A stretch of 64,000 nt of DNA. Source: Alistipes sp. GTDB taxonomy: Bacteria; Bacteroidota; Bacteroidia; Bacteroidales; Rikenellaceae. Location: the NCBI GenBank assembly GCA_021202985.1, contig JAJQCA010000046.1, positions 81,217 to 145,216 on the forward strand, read 5' to 3'. The translations under genes were made by a program, and so were the position numbers. Each line of letters opens with the position of its first letter. The first letter of the stretch is position 1. This document shows positions 17,028 through 25,045 of this stretch, one piece after another. The notes under the pieces were generated by a model that saw only the letters and a program-made list of their open reading frames with translations, did not search any database and was not told the DNA's origin.

Positions 17028-17321
17028 ATGACTATTAAGGAAGCACAGGAACTGGTAGGGACATGGAACGAAAGGAACGCGGTTTACAACAGCGAACTCA
17101 CCTCCATGGCGCTGATTGCCGAGAAGGCGGGCGAACTTGCAAGCGCCATTGCCCGCAAGCAGACCGAACCGAGTAAACACCATCACGACGCCCCCAACCC
17201 ACCCCTTTCGGAAGAGGCCTCGGCCCTGTTCTGGGAGTTGCTTTCCCTCTGTTCACACTCGGGAATCGACCTTACGGAAGCCCTTGCCGATAACCTCAAC
17301 CGGCGACAGGACGTAAGGTGA
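17028..17321 (+). CDS. Small MazG-like protein with altered metal-binding residues
   Basis: MazG-type all-alpha NTP pyrophosphohydrolases coordinate Mg through an EExxE...ExxD pattern. This 97-residue protein aligns by eye with the short Bacteroidetes MazG-like proteins (MTIKEAQELVGTWNER, SELTSMALIAEKAGELASAI, SGIDLTEAL). At the metal sites it reads EKAGE, where EEVGE is expected, and SEEASALFW, where DEMADVLW is expected, so one Glu and one Asp ligand appear to be lost. It may be a catalytically weak or non-catalytic paralog. It ends 15 bp from the convergent trpA 3' end. Confidence 0.65.
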   Translation: MTIKEAQELVGTWNERNAVYNSELTSMALIAEKAGELASAIARKQTEPSKHHHDAPNPPLSEEASALFWELLSLCSHSGIDLTEALADNLNRRQDVR

Positions 17322-17336
17322 TAAAAGTCCCTTACA

Positions 17337-18113
17337 TCACTCCTTCAGCAGTTTACCCATCAGTTTATTGACCGCTTCGGCTATCGACGGTTCTCTGCCC
17401 AGCAGGCGGATAAACTCGCTGCCGATTATCGCGCCGTTGGCGTTCCCGCATGCGGCCACGAATGTGGGGCGGTTGGATATCCCGAACCCGATCAGGCGGG
17501 GGTTGCGCAGCCCCATGCCGTTTATCTTCCGGAAATACTCCAGCGTATCTTCGCTGAAACTGTCCTTAGCCCCGGTGGTGGAGGCCGTGCTGACCATATA
17601 GATAAACCCGGAGGTGTTCTGGTCGATAAGGCGTATCCGTTCTTCCGAGGTCTCGGGGGTTATAAGCATTATGAATTTTAGGCCGTACTCCTCGCCCAGG
17701 TCCTTGTACTGGCTCATATAGTCGGCGAATGGCAGGTCGGGGATTATCACCCCGTCGATGCCGCACTCGAAACAGTCGCGGCAGAATCTCTCGGGGCCGT
17801 ACTGCATGATGGGGTTCAGGTAGCCCATCATCACCAGCGGGATGTCCACGCGGGAGCGGATATCCTTCAACTGGCCGAACAGTTTTTTGAGCGACATGCC
17901 GTTGTTTAGGGCAACCGTGCCGCTCTGCTGTATCACGGGGCCGTCGGCCATCGGGTCGGAGAACGGTATTCCCACCTCTATCATATCCACTCCCTGCCCG
18001 GCCAGCTCACGTATCACGGGTACGGTGTCGTCCGCGCACGGGTATCCGGCGGTAAAATAGACCGATATAATTCCCTGCTGTTTTTCTGCGAAAAGTTTGT
18101 CAATCCTGTTCAT
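17337..18113 (-). CDS. trpA: Tryptophan synthase alpha chain
   Basis: TrpA cleaves indole-3-glycerol phosphate and passes indole to TrpB. The catalytic Glu and Asp lie in VDMIEVGIPFSDPMADGPVIQ. Loop 6 and phosphate-binding regions are recognisable (STASTTGAKD, GFGISN). At 258 residues it is normal length. It is last in the trp operon, and its ATG overlaps the trpF stop by 4 bp (ATGA), implying translational coupling. Confidence 0.97.
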   Translation of the reverse strand: MNRIDKLFAEKQQGIISVYFTAGYPCADDTVPVIRELAGQGVDMIEVGIPFSDPMADGPVIQQSGTVALNNGMSLKKLFGQLKDIRSRVDIPLVMMGYLNPIMQYGPERFCRDCFECGIDGVIIPDLPFADYMSQYKDLGEEYGLKFIMLITPETSEERIRLIDQNTSGFIYMVSTASTTGAKDSFSEDTLEYFRKINGMGLRNPRLIGFGISNRPTFVAACGNANGAIIGSEFIRLLGREPSIAEAVNKLMGKLLKE

Positions 18114-18745
18114 ATCTTTTTATTCCTTACTGTTTCGATAAATATCCTGAGCAGCTCCGTATCCTTTATCCCGGGGGCCGTCTCGAAGCGGCTGTTAAGG
18201 TCGAACCCCGCGCAGCGCGAATAAATGGACAAGTCGGTAGCGGCATCCTCCGGCCCTATCCCGCCGCTCAGCAGGAACGGGGTCCGGCCGGTGTAGCCAC
18301 TGAGCACGGAGTGGTCGAACCTGCGGCCCGAACCCCCTTTGAGCGGGGTTTTGGTGTCGAATACGAAAAGGTCGCATGCGCCTTCGTACCCTCCTGCCGC
18401 AGAGAGGTCGCCAGCCGAGGAGATGCCGAACGCCTTTATGATCGTAAGGCCCCGGCCCGCGAGGCCCGCGCAGCTTTCCGGCGGTTCGCCGCCGTGAAGC
18501 TGCACGGCGTCCAGCCCGTACTGCCCGGCTATCCGGAAAACGGTTTCGGCCGTTTCGTCCACGAACACCCCTACTTTCCTGATCGCCGCCGGAAGCTGCC
18601 GGACAACGTCCGGAGCCAGGCCGAAGGCATTGCGCGGCGAGGGGCGGTAGAAGATAAAGCCCATCATGTCGGGGGCAAGAGCCGCAACCTGACGCGCATT
18701 ATCCGCATCGGCCATGCCGCAAACCTTTATCAATGGCGATCCCAT
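18110..18745 (-). CDS. trpF: Phosphoribosylanthranilate isomerase
   Basis: TrpF isomerises PRA to CdRP. It starts at MGSPLIKVCGM, where the catalytic Cys lies in IKVCG; the track start (a GTG at 18793) runs back into trpC and adds 16 unrelated residues. Other family motifs are MGFIFYRPSPR, VGVFVDE, VQLHGGE and LLSGGI. The chosen start is 7 bp after the trpC stop. Length is about 211 residues. Confidence 0.95.
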   Translation of the reverse strand: MGSPLIKVCGMADADNARQVAALAPDMMGFIFYRPSPRNAFGLAPDVVRQLPAAIRKVGVFVDETAETVFRIAGQYGLDAVQLHGGEPPESCAGLAGRGLTIIKAFGISSAGDLSAAGGYEGACDLFVFDTKTPLKGGSGRRFDHSVLSGYTGRTPFLLSGGIGPEDAATDLSIYSRCAGFDLNSRFETAPGIKDTELLRIFIETVRNKKI

Positions 18746-18752
18746 TCCCCTT

Positions 18753-19541
18753 TCAGTTTTCGATGACCCTTGCGAGGAACCCACGGAGCGCACCGGCGGG
18801 GTCGCCGTGTTTCATAAAGTTCTCGCCCATCAGGAAGCCACGGTATCCGTGCCGTGCCAGCTCCCTGACCGTCGACGGGTCGGAAATACCGCTCTCGGAG
18901 ATAAGCAGTTTCCCCGCGGGTAGCAGCCCCGCCATCCTAACCGACACGGCCGTATCGGTAACGAAGGTGGTCAGGTCGCGGTTGTTGATACCCACCACGT
19001 CCACGTCGGGGCATACATGGCCCAACTCGTGTTCGCCGTTCAGTTCCAGAAGGACTTCGAGGCCCAGCCCTTTGGCGAAGGCCGCCAGCCGGGCGGTCTG
19101 CTCTACCGTAAGGTTTGCGGCTATAAGGAGTATCGCGTCCGCGCCAGCCGTCCGCGCTTCGCATATCTGGTATTCGTCGATTAAAAAGTCTTTACGGAGC
19201 AGGGGGATATCCGCCAGGGGGCGCGCGGCGCGCAGGTCGTCGAGCGAACCGCCGAAATAGTTACGGTCGGTAAGCACCGATATGGCCGCCGCCCCGGCCG
19301 CCGCATATCCGGCGACGACCTCTTCGAGCGACGCTCGGCAGTTGATATCGCCTTTGGAGGGCGAGCGGCGTTTGAATTCGGCTATTATGCCGCCCGGGGT
19401 GCGGGCGATTGAGCCGGAGAACGAGCGTGCGGGCCTTTCGACGGCCCGGGCCTCGGCATAGATATCCGCGAAGGGCCGCGCGGCCCGGGCCGCCGCCACC
19501 TCTGCACGTTTCGTCTCTATTATCCGTTCGAGTATATTCAT
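18753..19541 (-). CDS. trpC: Indole-3-glycerol phosphate synthase
   Basis: TrpC closes CdRP to indole-3-glycerol phosphate. The signatures are IIAEFKRRSPSKGDI (substrate-binding Lys), AISVLTDRNYFGGSL, LLRKDFLIDEYQI (catalytic Lys) and GINNRDLTTF, SESGI. The 262 residues make a single-function enzyme, with TrpF encoded separately. It is separated from trpD by 220 bp, an unusually long gap for this operon, which contains a decayed copy of the trpD 3' end. Confidence 0.96.
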   Translation of the reverse strand: MNILERIIETKRAEVAAARAARPFADIYAEARAVERPARSFSGSIARTPGGIIAEFKRRSPSKGDINCRASLEEVVAGYAAAGAAAISVLTDRNYFGGSLDDLRAARPLADIPLLRKDFLIDEYQICEARTAGADAILLIAANLTVEQTARLAAFAKGLGLEVLLELNGEHELGHVCPDVDVVGINNRDLTTFVTDTAVSVRMAGLLPAGKLLISESGISDPSTVRELARHGYRGFLMGENFMKHGDPAGALRGFLARVIEN

Positions 19542-19683
19542 CGGGTTATGTGTTTATTTTGGGTACTTTCTATTGCTTACACAATCCTAGTTCTAACGAC
19601 TGACAACAACCGTCCAGGGCGGGATGGTTGCCCTCCATATTTCCGGAGCCACGGCCGGGCCGGGAATTGTGACGGGCCGGCAG

Positions 19684-19742
19684 TTTAGCCTGCATTTATC
19701 TCCGCGAAACTTGCGAATGCTGCGGTGGAGCTGCACGAGCAA
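19684..19742 (-). pseudogene. Decayed tandem copy of the trpD 3' end
   Basis: On the minus strand this stretch reads CSCSSTAAFASFAEINAG then a TAA stop. The true TrpD C-terminus reads RSGRAAAAFAKFTGINAG then TAA. The two stop codons are exactly 77 bp apart, so the last ~18 codons plus stop of trpD are present twice in tandem, the outer copy diverged and without a start. The similarity fades upstream of these codons. Confidence 0.7.
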
Positions 19743-19761
19743 TTTAGTGTCAGGTATACCT

Positions 19762-20760
19762 TTAGCCCGCATTTATCCCTGTGAATTTCGCGAACGCGGC
19801 GGCGGCCCTGCCCGAGCGAATGGATTCCCGCGCCTTGCCGATACAGTCGGCAATGGGGAGCGCCGGCTCGAAATTGCGTATCGCAAAGGCCGCGTTAGCC
19901 ACCACGGCGTTCTCCTGCGCCGGGGTCGCCGTTCCGTTAAGCACATTGTCGAATATGCGTGCCGCCTCGGCCACGGTCTCACCGCCGTGCAGTTCCTCCT
20001 GGCCGGCGCGGGGGAACCCGAGTTCCTCGGGGGTAAGAATACCCTCGCCGTTGTTGTCCATGTATTTGAAATCGCTCGTAAGCGATATCTCGTCGTAACC
20101 GTCGAGCGAATTGACGATGGTGAAACGGGTGTCTCCCTGCTGGTACATATAGCTGTAGAGCCGTGCCAGTTTGAGGTTATAGACCCCCAGCAACTGCCGT
20201 TTGGGGATCACCGGGTTCACCAGCGGCCCCAGCATATTGAAGAACGTGCGCACCCCCAGCGCCTTGCGCACAGGGCCTACGGCCTTCAGCGCAGGGTTGA
20301 AGAACTGTGCGTGGAGGTATGCTATATTACACTCGTCCAGCGAGCGGCGGAGCAGGTCGGTATCGGTGGTGAATTTGACGCCGTGGTGCTCGATAACGTT
20401 CGAGGCGCCGCTTACGGAGGTCGCCCCGTAGTTGCCGTGCTTCACGACTTTGTACCCGGCCCCGGCGACTGTGAAACAGGCCGCCGTGGAGATATTGAAC
20501 GTGTTCTTGTTGTCGCCGCCCGTGCCCACTATATCTATCGCGTCGTAATCGCCCAGGTCCACCGGTACCCGCATCTCGAGAAGTGCGTCGCGGAAACCCG
20601 ACAGTTCGTCGAGCGTGATGCTGCGCATCAGGAAGACGGTTATGAAAGCGGCTATCTGGCTTTCGTTGAACTCGCCGCGGGCCATGCGGATAAGCACGTC
20701 GCGGGCTTCGGAGCGGTCCAACTCGCTGTGCTCGAAGAGCCTGTAAAGTATATTTTTCAT
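19762..20760 (-). CDS. trpD: Anthranilate phosphoribosyltransferase
   Basis: TrpD transfers phosphoribosyl from PRPP to anthranilate. The glycine-rich PRPP-binding loop is DIVGTGGDNKNTFNIST. Also present are KHGNYGATSVSGASNVIEHHGV and FNMLGPLVNP, all TrpD hallmarks. At 332 residues it is full length and starts 12 bp after trpG. The C-terminal codons are repeated, in decayed form, just downstream. Confidence 0.97.
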   Translation of the reverse strand: MKNILYRLFEHSELDRSEARDVLIRMARGEFNESQIAAFITVFLMRSITLDELSGFRDALLEMRVPVDLGDYDAIDIVGTGGDNKNTFNISTAACFTVAGAGYKVVKHGNYGATSVSGASNVIEHHGVKFTTDTDLLRRSLDECNIAYLHAQFFNPALKAVGPVRKALGVRTFFNMLGPLVNPVIPKRQLLGVYNLKLARLYSYMYQQGDTRFTIVNSLDGYDEISLTSDFKYMDNNGEGILTPEELGFPRAGQEELHGGETVAEAARIFDNVLNGTATPAQENAVVANAAFAIRNFEPALPIADCIGKARESIRSGRAAAAFAKFTGINAG

Positions 20761-20772
20761 ACGCGCCGTCGG

Positions 20773-21342
20773 TTACATTTCGAGCCAGTTCTTCAGGATG
20801 GCATTGCCGCACGGGGTCAGCACCGATTCGGGATGGAACTGCACCCCCCGCACGTCGTAGCGGCGGTGGCGCAGGGCCATAATTTTTCCTTCTTCGTCTT
20901 CCGCGGTAACCTCCAGTTCCTCCCCGGGGAAGCCTTCCCGGTCCACGATCCACGAATGGTACCGACCGGCGACGAAGGCCTCGCCGACACCGGCGAAGAC
21001 GGGGTCCGGAGCCGTAACTTTTATTTCGGTCCCCACCCCGTGGAAAACGTCGGGCAGGTTCAGCAGCCGCGCCCCGAATACTTCTCCGATGGCCTGTTCG
21101 CCGAGGCATACCCCGAAGATACTCTTTACGGGGGCATACTCTTTTATAAGTGCGCACAGTATGCCGCTCTCGGCAGGGATACCCGGGCCGGGAGAGAGTA
21201 GTATCTTATCGTAGGCCACGACCTCTTCGAGCGCGATCTTATCGTTCCTCGCCACAGTGATATCCTCCGCCCCGGCCTCGCGGAGCGAATGGACAAGGTT
21301 ATAGGTGAACGAGTCGTAATTATCCAGTACCAGTATTTTCAT
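20773..21342 (-). CDS. trpG: Anthranilate synthase component II (glutamine amidotransferase)
   Basis: TrpG supplies ammonia from glutamine to TrpE. The class I amidotransferase triad can be read: Cys in FGVCLGEQAIGE, and His and Glu in GVQFHPESVLT. LLSPGPGIP forms the oxyanion region. At 189 residues it is a free-standing subunit, not fused to TrpE or TrpD. It lies 12 bp before trpD and 105 bp after trpE, and that 105-bp gap carries a decayed dispersed repeat. Confidence 0.96.
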   Translation of the reverse strand: MKILVLDNYDSFTYNLVHSLREAGAEDITVARNDKIALEEVVAYDKILLSPGPGIPAESGILCALIKEYAPVKSIFGVCLGEQAIGEVFGARLLNLPDVFHGVGTEIKVTAPDPVFAGVGEAFVAGRYHSWIVDREGFPGEELEVTAEDEEGKIMALRHRRYDVRGVQFHPESVLTPCGNAILKNWLEM

Positions 21343-21397
21343 ATTTTAGTGGTCTTTAGAGAAGGGCCGAAAGGTCCAAAAAAACCTCGTTGGTAAC

Positions 21398-21442
21398 ATC
21401 TTGCACCAAATAAAATTCTTAGGCTCCGCCCTGAGTGACATT
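21398..21442. repeat. Decayed copy of the dispersed repeat, between trpE and trpG
   Basis: ATTCTTAGGCTCCGCCCTGA followed by GTGACATT is a degenerate match to the unit GATTCTTCGCTGCGCTCAGA...ATGACATT at 10.1 kb. It lies inside the trp operon. Confidence 0.45.
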
Positions 21443-21447
21443 TTAAA

Positions 21448-22845
21448 CTATTTTATCCCGCCCGCCAATTCTATTGCCTTGCGAAGCGCACCGAGTTTGT
21501 TGTTCACCTCCTTCAGCTCGTTGGCCGGGACCGATTTGGATACGATTCCCGCCCCGGCCTGGAAGTAGAGTGTATTGTTGCGGCTGACGAATGTGCGGAT
21601 GGTGATAGCCTGGTTGAGGTTGCCGTCGAAACCGATATGCCCTATACATCCGCCGTACACCCCGCGCGGATGCGCCTCTATCTCGTCTATCAACTGCATC
21701 GCCCTCACCTTCGGGGCTCCTGAGAGCGTCCCGGCCGGGAATGTGTCGGCGAACAGGCGGATACGGTTCACACCGGGCTTAATCTCCCCGGTGACACGCG
21801 ATACCATATGTATCACGTGGGAGTAGAACTGTATCTCCTTGTACGACTCTACCCGCACGTTCGATGCGTTGCGGCTCAGGTCGTTGCGGGCCAGATCCAC
21901 GAGCATTACGTGTTCGGAGTTCTCTTTCGGGTCGGCCATCAGCCGCTCGGCCAGGCGCCGGTCCTTCTCGTCGTCGCCGGTGCGGTAGATGGTGCCCGCG
22001 ATGGGGTCGATGGTTGCCTTTCCGCCCTCGACCTTGACATGCGTCTCGGGCGAGGAGCCGAAAATGCGGAACGATCCGAAATCGAAATAGAAGAGGTACG
22101 GCGAAGGGTTCACCGACCTGAGGGCGCGGTAAACCATAAAGTCGTCGCCCATATATTGCTGCTCGAAGCGGCGCGAGAGCACTATCTGGAACACGTCCCC
22201 GCGCATGCAGTGCTCGATACCCTTCTCGACCATCCGCATATAATCCTCGTCCGTGACGGGAGAGGTGACCTCGCTGCGGGTGGAAAAACCGTAGGTCGGG
22301 AAGTTGCGGCTCTCGATTACCGACAGCAGTTCGTCCAGGCCGCTCGGGCATCCGCCGGTAAGGTTCTCCGTTACGGTCATCTCGTTGCGCAGGTGGTTTA
22401 CCGCCACCACGTAACGATAGAGTATATAGGTCATCTCGGGGATACCGGCCAGTTCTTCGTCGGTGCCCGTTATCCGGACATCCTCGAAATACTTTACGGC
22501 GTCGTAGGAAGTATACCCGAACAGCCCGTTGGAGGCCGCTGTGTCTCCCGTCACCTCGAATGAGGCCAAGAAATCGTTCAGCGCGTCCTGCACCGTGCGG
22601 CCGTTAACGGCCGTAACGTTTATCGTTCCGTCGGGATACTGCTCCGTTATCTTCCCGCCGCGGACCGAAAAACGGGCCAGCGGCTCGATACCGATAAACG
22701 AGAAGCTATTCTCCGAAGAGTGGTAGTCGGAGCTCTCCAGCAGCGCCGACTGCGGGTACATATCCCGCACCTTCAGGTAGATACCCACCGGGGTCTGCAG
22801 GTCGGCCAGCAGGCGGCGGGAGTTGACTGTTATTTTTGTTTTCAT
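21448..22845 (-). CDS. trpE: Anthranilate synthase component I
   Basis: TrpE makes anthranilate from chorismate with ammonia from TrpG. The N-terminal SALLESSDYHSSENSFSFIG holds the LLES-type motif where Trp binds in feedback-sensitive enzymes, so feedback inhibition is expected. The catalytic domain has LSRRFEQQY, IFGSSPETHVKV, DPIAGTIYRTG, EHVMLVDLARND and TLSGAPKVRAMQLIDEIE. It is 465 residues. It follows trpB, 75 bp away. Confidence 0.97.
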   Translation of the reverse strand: MKTKITVNSRRLLADLQTPVGIYLKVRDMYPQSALLESSDYHSSENSFSFIGIEPLARFSVRGGKITEQYPDGTINVTAVNGRTVQDALNDFLASFEVTGDTAASNGLFGYTSYDAVKYFEDVRITGTDEELAGIPEMTYILYRYVVAVNHLRNEMTVTENLTGGCPSGLDELLSVIESRNFPTYGFSTRSEVTSPVTDEDYMRMVEKGIEHCMRGDVFQIVLSRRFEQQYMGDDFMVYRALRSVNPSPYLFYFDFGSFRIFGSSPETHVKVEGGKATIDPIAGTIYRTGDDEKDRRLAERLMADPKENSEHVMLVDLARNDLSRNASNVRVESYKEIQFYSHVIHMVSRVTGEIKPGVNRIRLFADTFPAGTLSGAPKVRAMQLIDEIEAHPRGVYGGCIGHIGFDGNLNQAITIRTFVSRNNTLYFQAGAGIVSKSVPANELKEVNNKLGALRKAIELAGGIK

Positions 22846-22920
22846 CTTTTCTCTTTTTTAATTGGGGTAGGTTCCCGTGGCCGGGGACCAGGCAACGATG
22901 CACGGTTGTTTACGCCACAT

Positions 22921-24120
22921 TTACGAACCCTCCTGCCGGGTGCTGTTGAAATATTCCACGAACGTCTCCATATCCTTGTCCCCGCGGCCCGAAAGGGTCA
23001 GCACCACCACATCCTCCTGCCGGAAATCCATTTTGCCGAGCGCACCCAGCGCGTGGGCCGATTCGATGGCGGGTATTATGCCTTCGAGGCGCGTCAGTTC
23101 CATCGCCGCGGCGAGCGCCTCGTCGTCGGTCACGGCCACAACCTGCGACCTGCCCGTCACGGCAAGGTTAGCATGCATCGGCCCTATGCCGGGATAGTCC
23201 AGCCCGGCCGACACGGAGTAGGGCTCGGTTATCTGCCCGTCCTCGTCCTGCATCACGAACGTGCGGCTGCCGTGGATTATGCCCCGTTTGCCGAGGTGGA
23301 TTGTGGCGGCTGTCTCGCCCGAATCCACGCCCAGTCCCGCGGCCTCGCTCGCCACCAGCTTCACCCGCATATCGTCGAGGTAGTGGTAGAAGGTCCCGGC
23401 GCCGTTGCTCCCGCCGCCCACGCATGCCATCAGGTAGTCGGGCCAGTCGCGCCCTTCGTGCCGCTGTAACTGGTTCTTTATCTCGGAGCTTATCACCGAC
23501 TGGAACTGCGCCACCATATCGGGGTACGGGTGCGGCCCGACCGTGGAGCCTATGATATAGTGTGTGTCGGCCGGGTTGCAGCACCAGTCGCGGATAGCCT
23601 CGTTGGTGGCGTCCTTGAGAGTTTTATTTCCACTGGTAACAGGCCTCACCTCGGCGCCGAGCATCTCCATCTTCTGGACGTTGAGTTTCTGGCGCGCAAT
23701 ATCCGTCTCGCCCATATAGACGATGCACCGCATCCCCTTCAGGGCGCATACCGTGGCCGTGGCGACGCCGTGCTGCCCTGCGCCGGTCTCGGCGATAATG
23801 CGCGTCTTTCCCATACGGCGGGCCAGGAGTATCTGCCCGATGGTGTTGTTTATTTTATGGGCCCCGGTATGGTTGAGGTCCTCGCGTTTGAGGTAGACGC
23901 GGGCCCCGTACCTCTCCGAAAGCCGCGAAGCGAAATAGAGCGGGGTCGGGCGTCCTACGTAATCCCGCAGGAGGTTGTCGAACTCGGCCCGGAAATCCGG
24001 GTCGGACATGATTTCAAGATATTGCTCCCGCAAGTTCTTCACGTTGCCGTAGAGTATCTCCGGTATATAGGCTCCCCCGAACTCCCCGTAGTACCCCTCG
24101 CTGTTGACATTGTAATCCAT
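22921..24120 (-). CDS. trpB: Tryptophan synthase beta chain
   Basis: TrpB condenses indole with serine using PLP. The PLP lysine is in [15 protein letters not shown]; the phosphate loop is [23 protein letters not shown] and [14 protein letters not shown] are also characteristic. At 399 residues it is a standard TrpB1. It is the first structural gene of the operon, the order seen in many Bacteroidetes, so the attenuator just upstream controls the whole pathway. Confidence 0.97.
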   Translation of the reverse strand: MDYNVNSEGYYGEFGGAYIPEILYGNVKNLREQYLEIMSDPDFRAEFDNLLRDYVGRPTPLYFASRLSERYGARVYLKREDLNHTGAHKINNTIGQILLARRMGKTRIIAETGAGQHGVATATVCALKGMRCIVYMGETDIARQKLNVQKMEMLGAEVRPVTSGNKTLKDATNEAIRDWCCNPADTHYIIGSTVGPHPYPDMVAQFQSVISSEIKNQLQRHEGRDWPDYLMACVGGGSNGAGTFYHYLDDMRVKLVASEAAGLGVDSGETAATIHLGKRGIIHGSRTFVMQDEDGQITEPYSVSAGLDYPGIGPMHANLAVTGRSQVVAVTDDEALAAAMELTRLEGIIPAIESAHALGALGKMDFRQEDVVVLTLSGRGDKDMETFVEYFNSTRQEGS

Positions 24121-24180
24121 GGTAATATTTCAATTTGTTTTATTTCTGTACATGCCCTTTACAGTCCGGGCCGGAAGGAT

Positions 24181-24282
24181 CAAAAATTAAGGGCTGTCGT
24201 GAATCCGACAGCCCTTTTATGTTTATTGCCCTGTTTCGTGCAAACATACGGCGTAACCATTCACGACTCCCGGAGTTGTGAA
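24181..24282 (-). promoter_or_regulatory. trp operon transcription attenuator (terminator / antiterminator)
   Basis: Read on the minus strand, a pause-type hairpin TTCAC-a-ACTC(CGG)GAGT-c-GTGAA overlaps the end of the leader peptide. Downstream is a terminator: stem GGGCTGTCG/CGACAGCCC, loop GATTCA, then TTAATTTTTG. GTCGTGAAT in the first hairpin (24259-24267) is perfectly complementary to ATTCACGAC in the terminator loop and right arm (24196-24204), so an antiterminator can form instead. The leader stop codon lies inside that segment, so a ribosome that finishes translation would mask it and allow termination. From memory this matches the published Bacteroid-trp RNA motif. Confidence 0.88.
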
Positions 24283-24320
24283 CGCCACCACCATGCTTTG
24301 TTCGAAAATAAGTTTTTCAT
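24261..24320 (-). CDS. trpL: trp leader peptide with three consecutive Trp codons
   Basis: The 19-residue ORF MKNLFSNKAWWWRSQLRES ends in TGA and is too short for the ORF track. Three adjacent TGG codons sit just before the 5' arm of the first leader hairpin, exactly where a stalled ribosome would release the antiterminator segment. A -7 promoter box lies 32 bp upstream. The longer track ORF in another frame (24223..24444) is a shadow. Confidence 0.88.
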   Translation of the reverse strand: MKNLFSNKAWWWRSQLRES

Positions 24321-24351
24321 TTTTTTGTCGAGCCACTACTGGCTTTCGGTG

Positions 24352-24381
24352 CAAATATAAATAAATTTTTAGTAATGCAAA
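24352..24381 (-). promoter_or_regulatory. trp operon promoter
   Basis: On the minus strand TTTG (24378-24381) and TATATTTG (24352-24359) are separated by 18 bp, close to the Bacteroidetes consensus TTTG-N19-21-TAnnTTTG. Transcription would start about 24-28 bp before the leader peptide ATG. Confidence 0.7.
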
Positions 24382-24526
24382 TATTATTCCTTGCTCTACG
24401 GGAAGGCTTTGCCGGGATACCACATGAAATCGGATAAAAAACAATCAAATTAATTAGCTAATGTTAAACAATTTACATATATTTAACCGACCCTGAAGAA
24501 CATTGATCGCACATAACATTACGAAT

Positions 24527-24988
24527 ATGAAAACCCACATTTTAAAACTTGCCGCAGTTTGTTTTGTGGCAAGTTGCGCTCTGATATCCTGCAAATCCAA
24601 CGAGAAGTACGAAACATGGCAAGCGACGGGAACGATTATCGGCAGCTACTCAAACGGCTTCGCCTCGATGATGCTCCAAGTAGACGACGAATACCCTATC
24701 GGGCAGATCCTCGAATGTGATAGGGAGGGCCGTCCCGAGTCACACGGGGTCAACGGCACGGGACTGACCATGCCCGAAGCCGGTACGTATCATAATATAA
24801 TTCAGGTTCAGGCCCATATGGATAAGACGTATTACGAAATATCGGGTAAAAGATTGTCCTTTTCTTACAGGGAGTATAATGAAGACAAAGACCGGGATTT
24901 GTTCATGATCGGTAGTGGCATGGCATTGATGTTCGATGCTGCTCCGCAGGTCCCGAAATATATTATCACATCATATAAAATTCTTTAA
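24527..24988 (+). CDS. Small lipoprotein of unknown function
   Basis: The start MKTHILKLAAVCFVASCALISC gives a signal peptide with lipobox LISC, followed by KSNEKYE. The mature part (about 130 residues) begins with WQATGTIIGSYSNGFASMMLQVDDEYPIGQ, looks mostly beta and has no catalytic motif I can name. The track start adds 8 residues without signal-peptide character. It is 57 bp before the next exported protein on the same strand and may be co-transcribed. I do not recognise the family. Confidence 0.6.
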   Translation: MKTHILKLAAVCFVASCALISCKSNEKYETWQATGTIIGSYSNGFASMMLQVDDEYPIGQILECDREGRPESHGVNGTGLTMPEAGTYHNIIQVQAHMDKTYYEISGKRLSFSYREYNEDKDRDLFMIGSGMALMFDAAPQVPKYIITSYKIL

Positions 24989-25045
24989 TGATATTTTACC
25001 CCGAACGTGATTTATGACCGGAAATCATTAAATTGTGCCAACTAA

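Noticed and set aside
19624-21201. 525-residue plus-strand ORF
   Set aside because: Antisense to trpD and trpG; shadow.
17337-24120. Horizontal transfer of the trp cluster
   Set aside because: Gene order is the usual Bacteroidetes one, codon use looks like the neighbours, and no mobile genes or tRNA flank it.
24223-24444. 73-residue minus-strand ORF over the trp leader
   Set aside because: It runs through the trp promoter and the attenuator hairpin in a different frame from the WWW leader peptide, which explains the region better.
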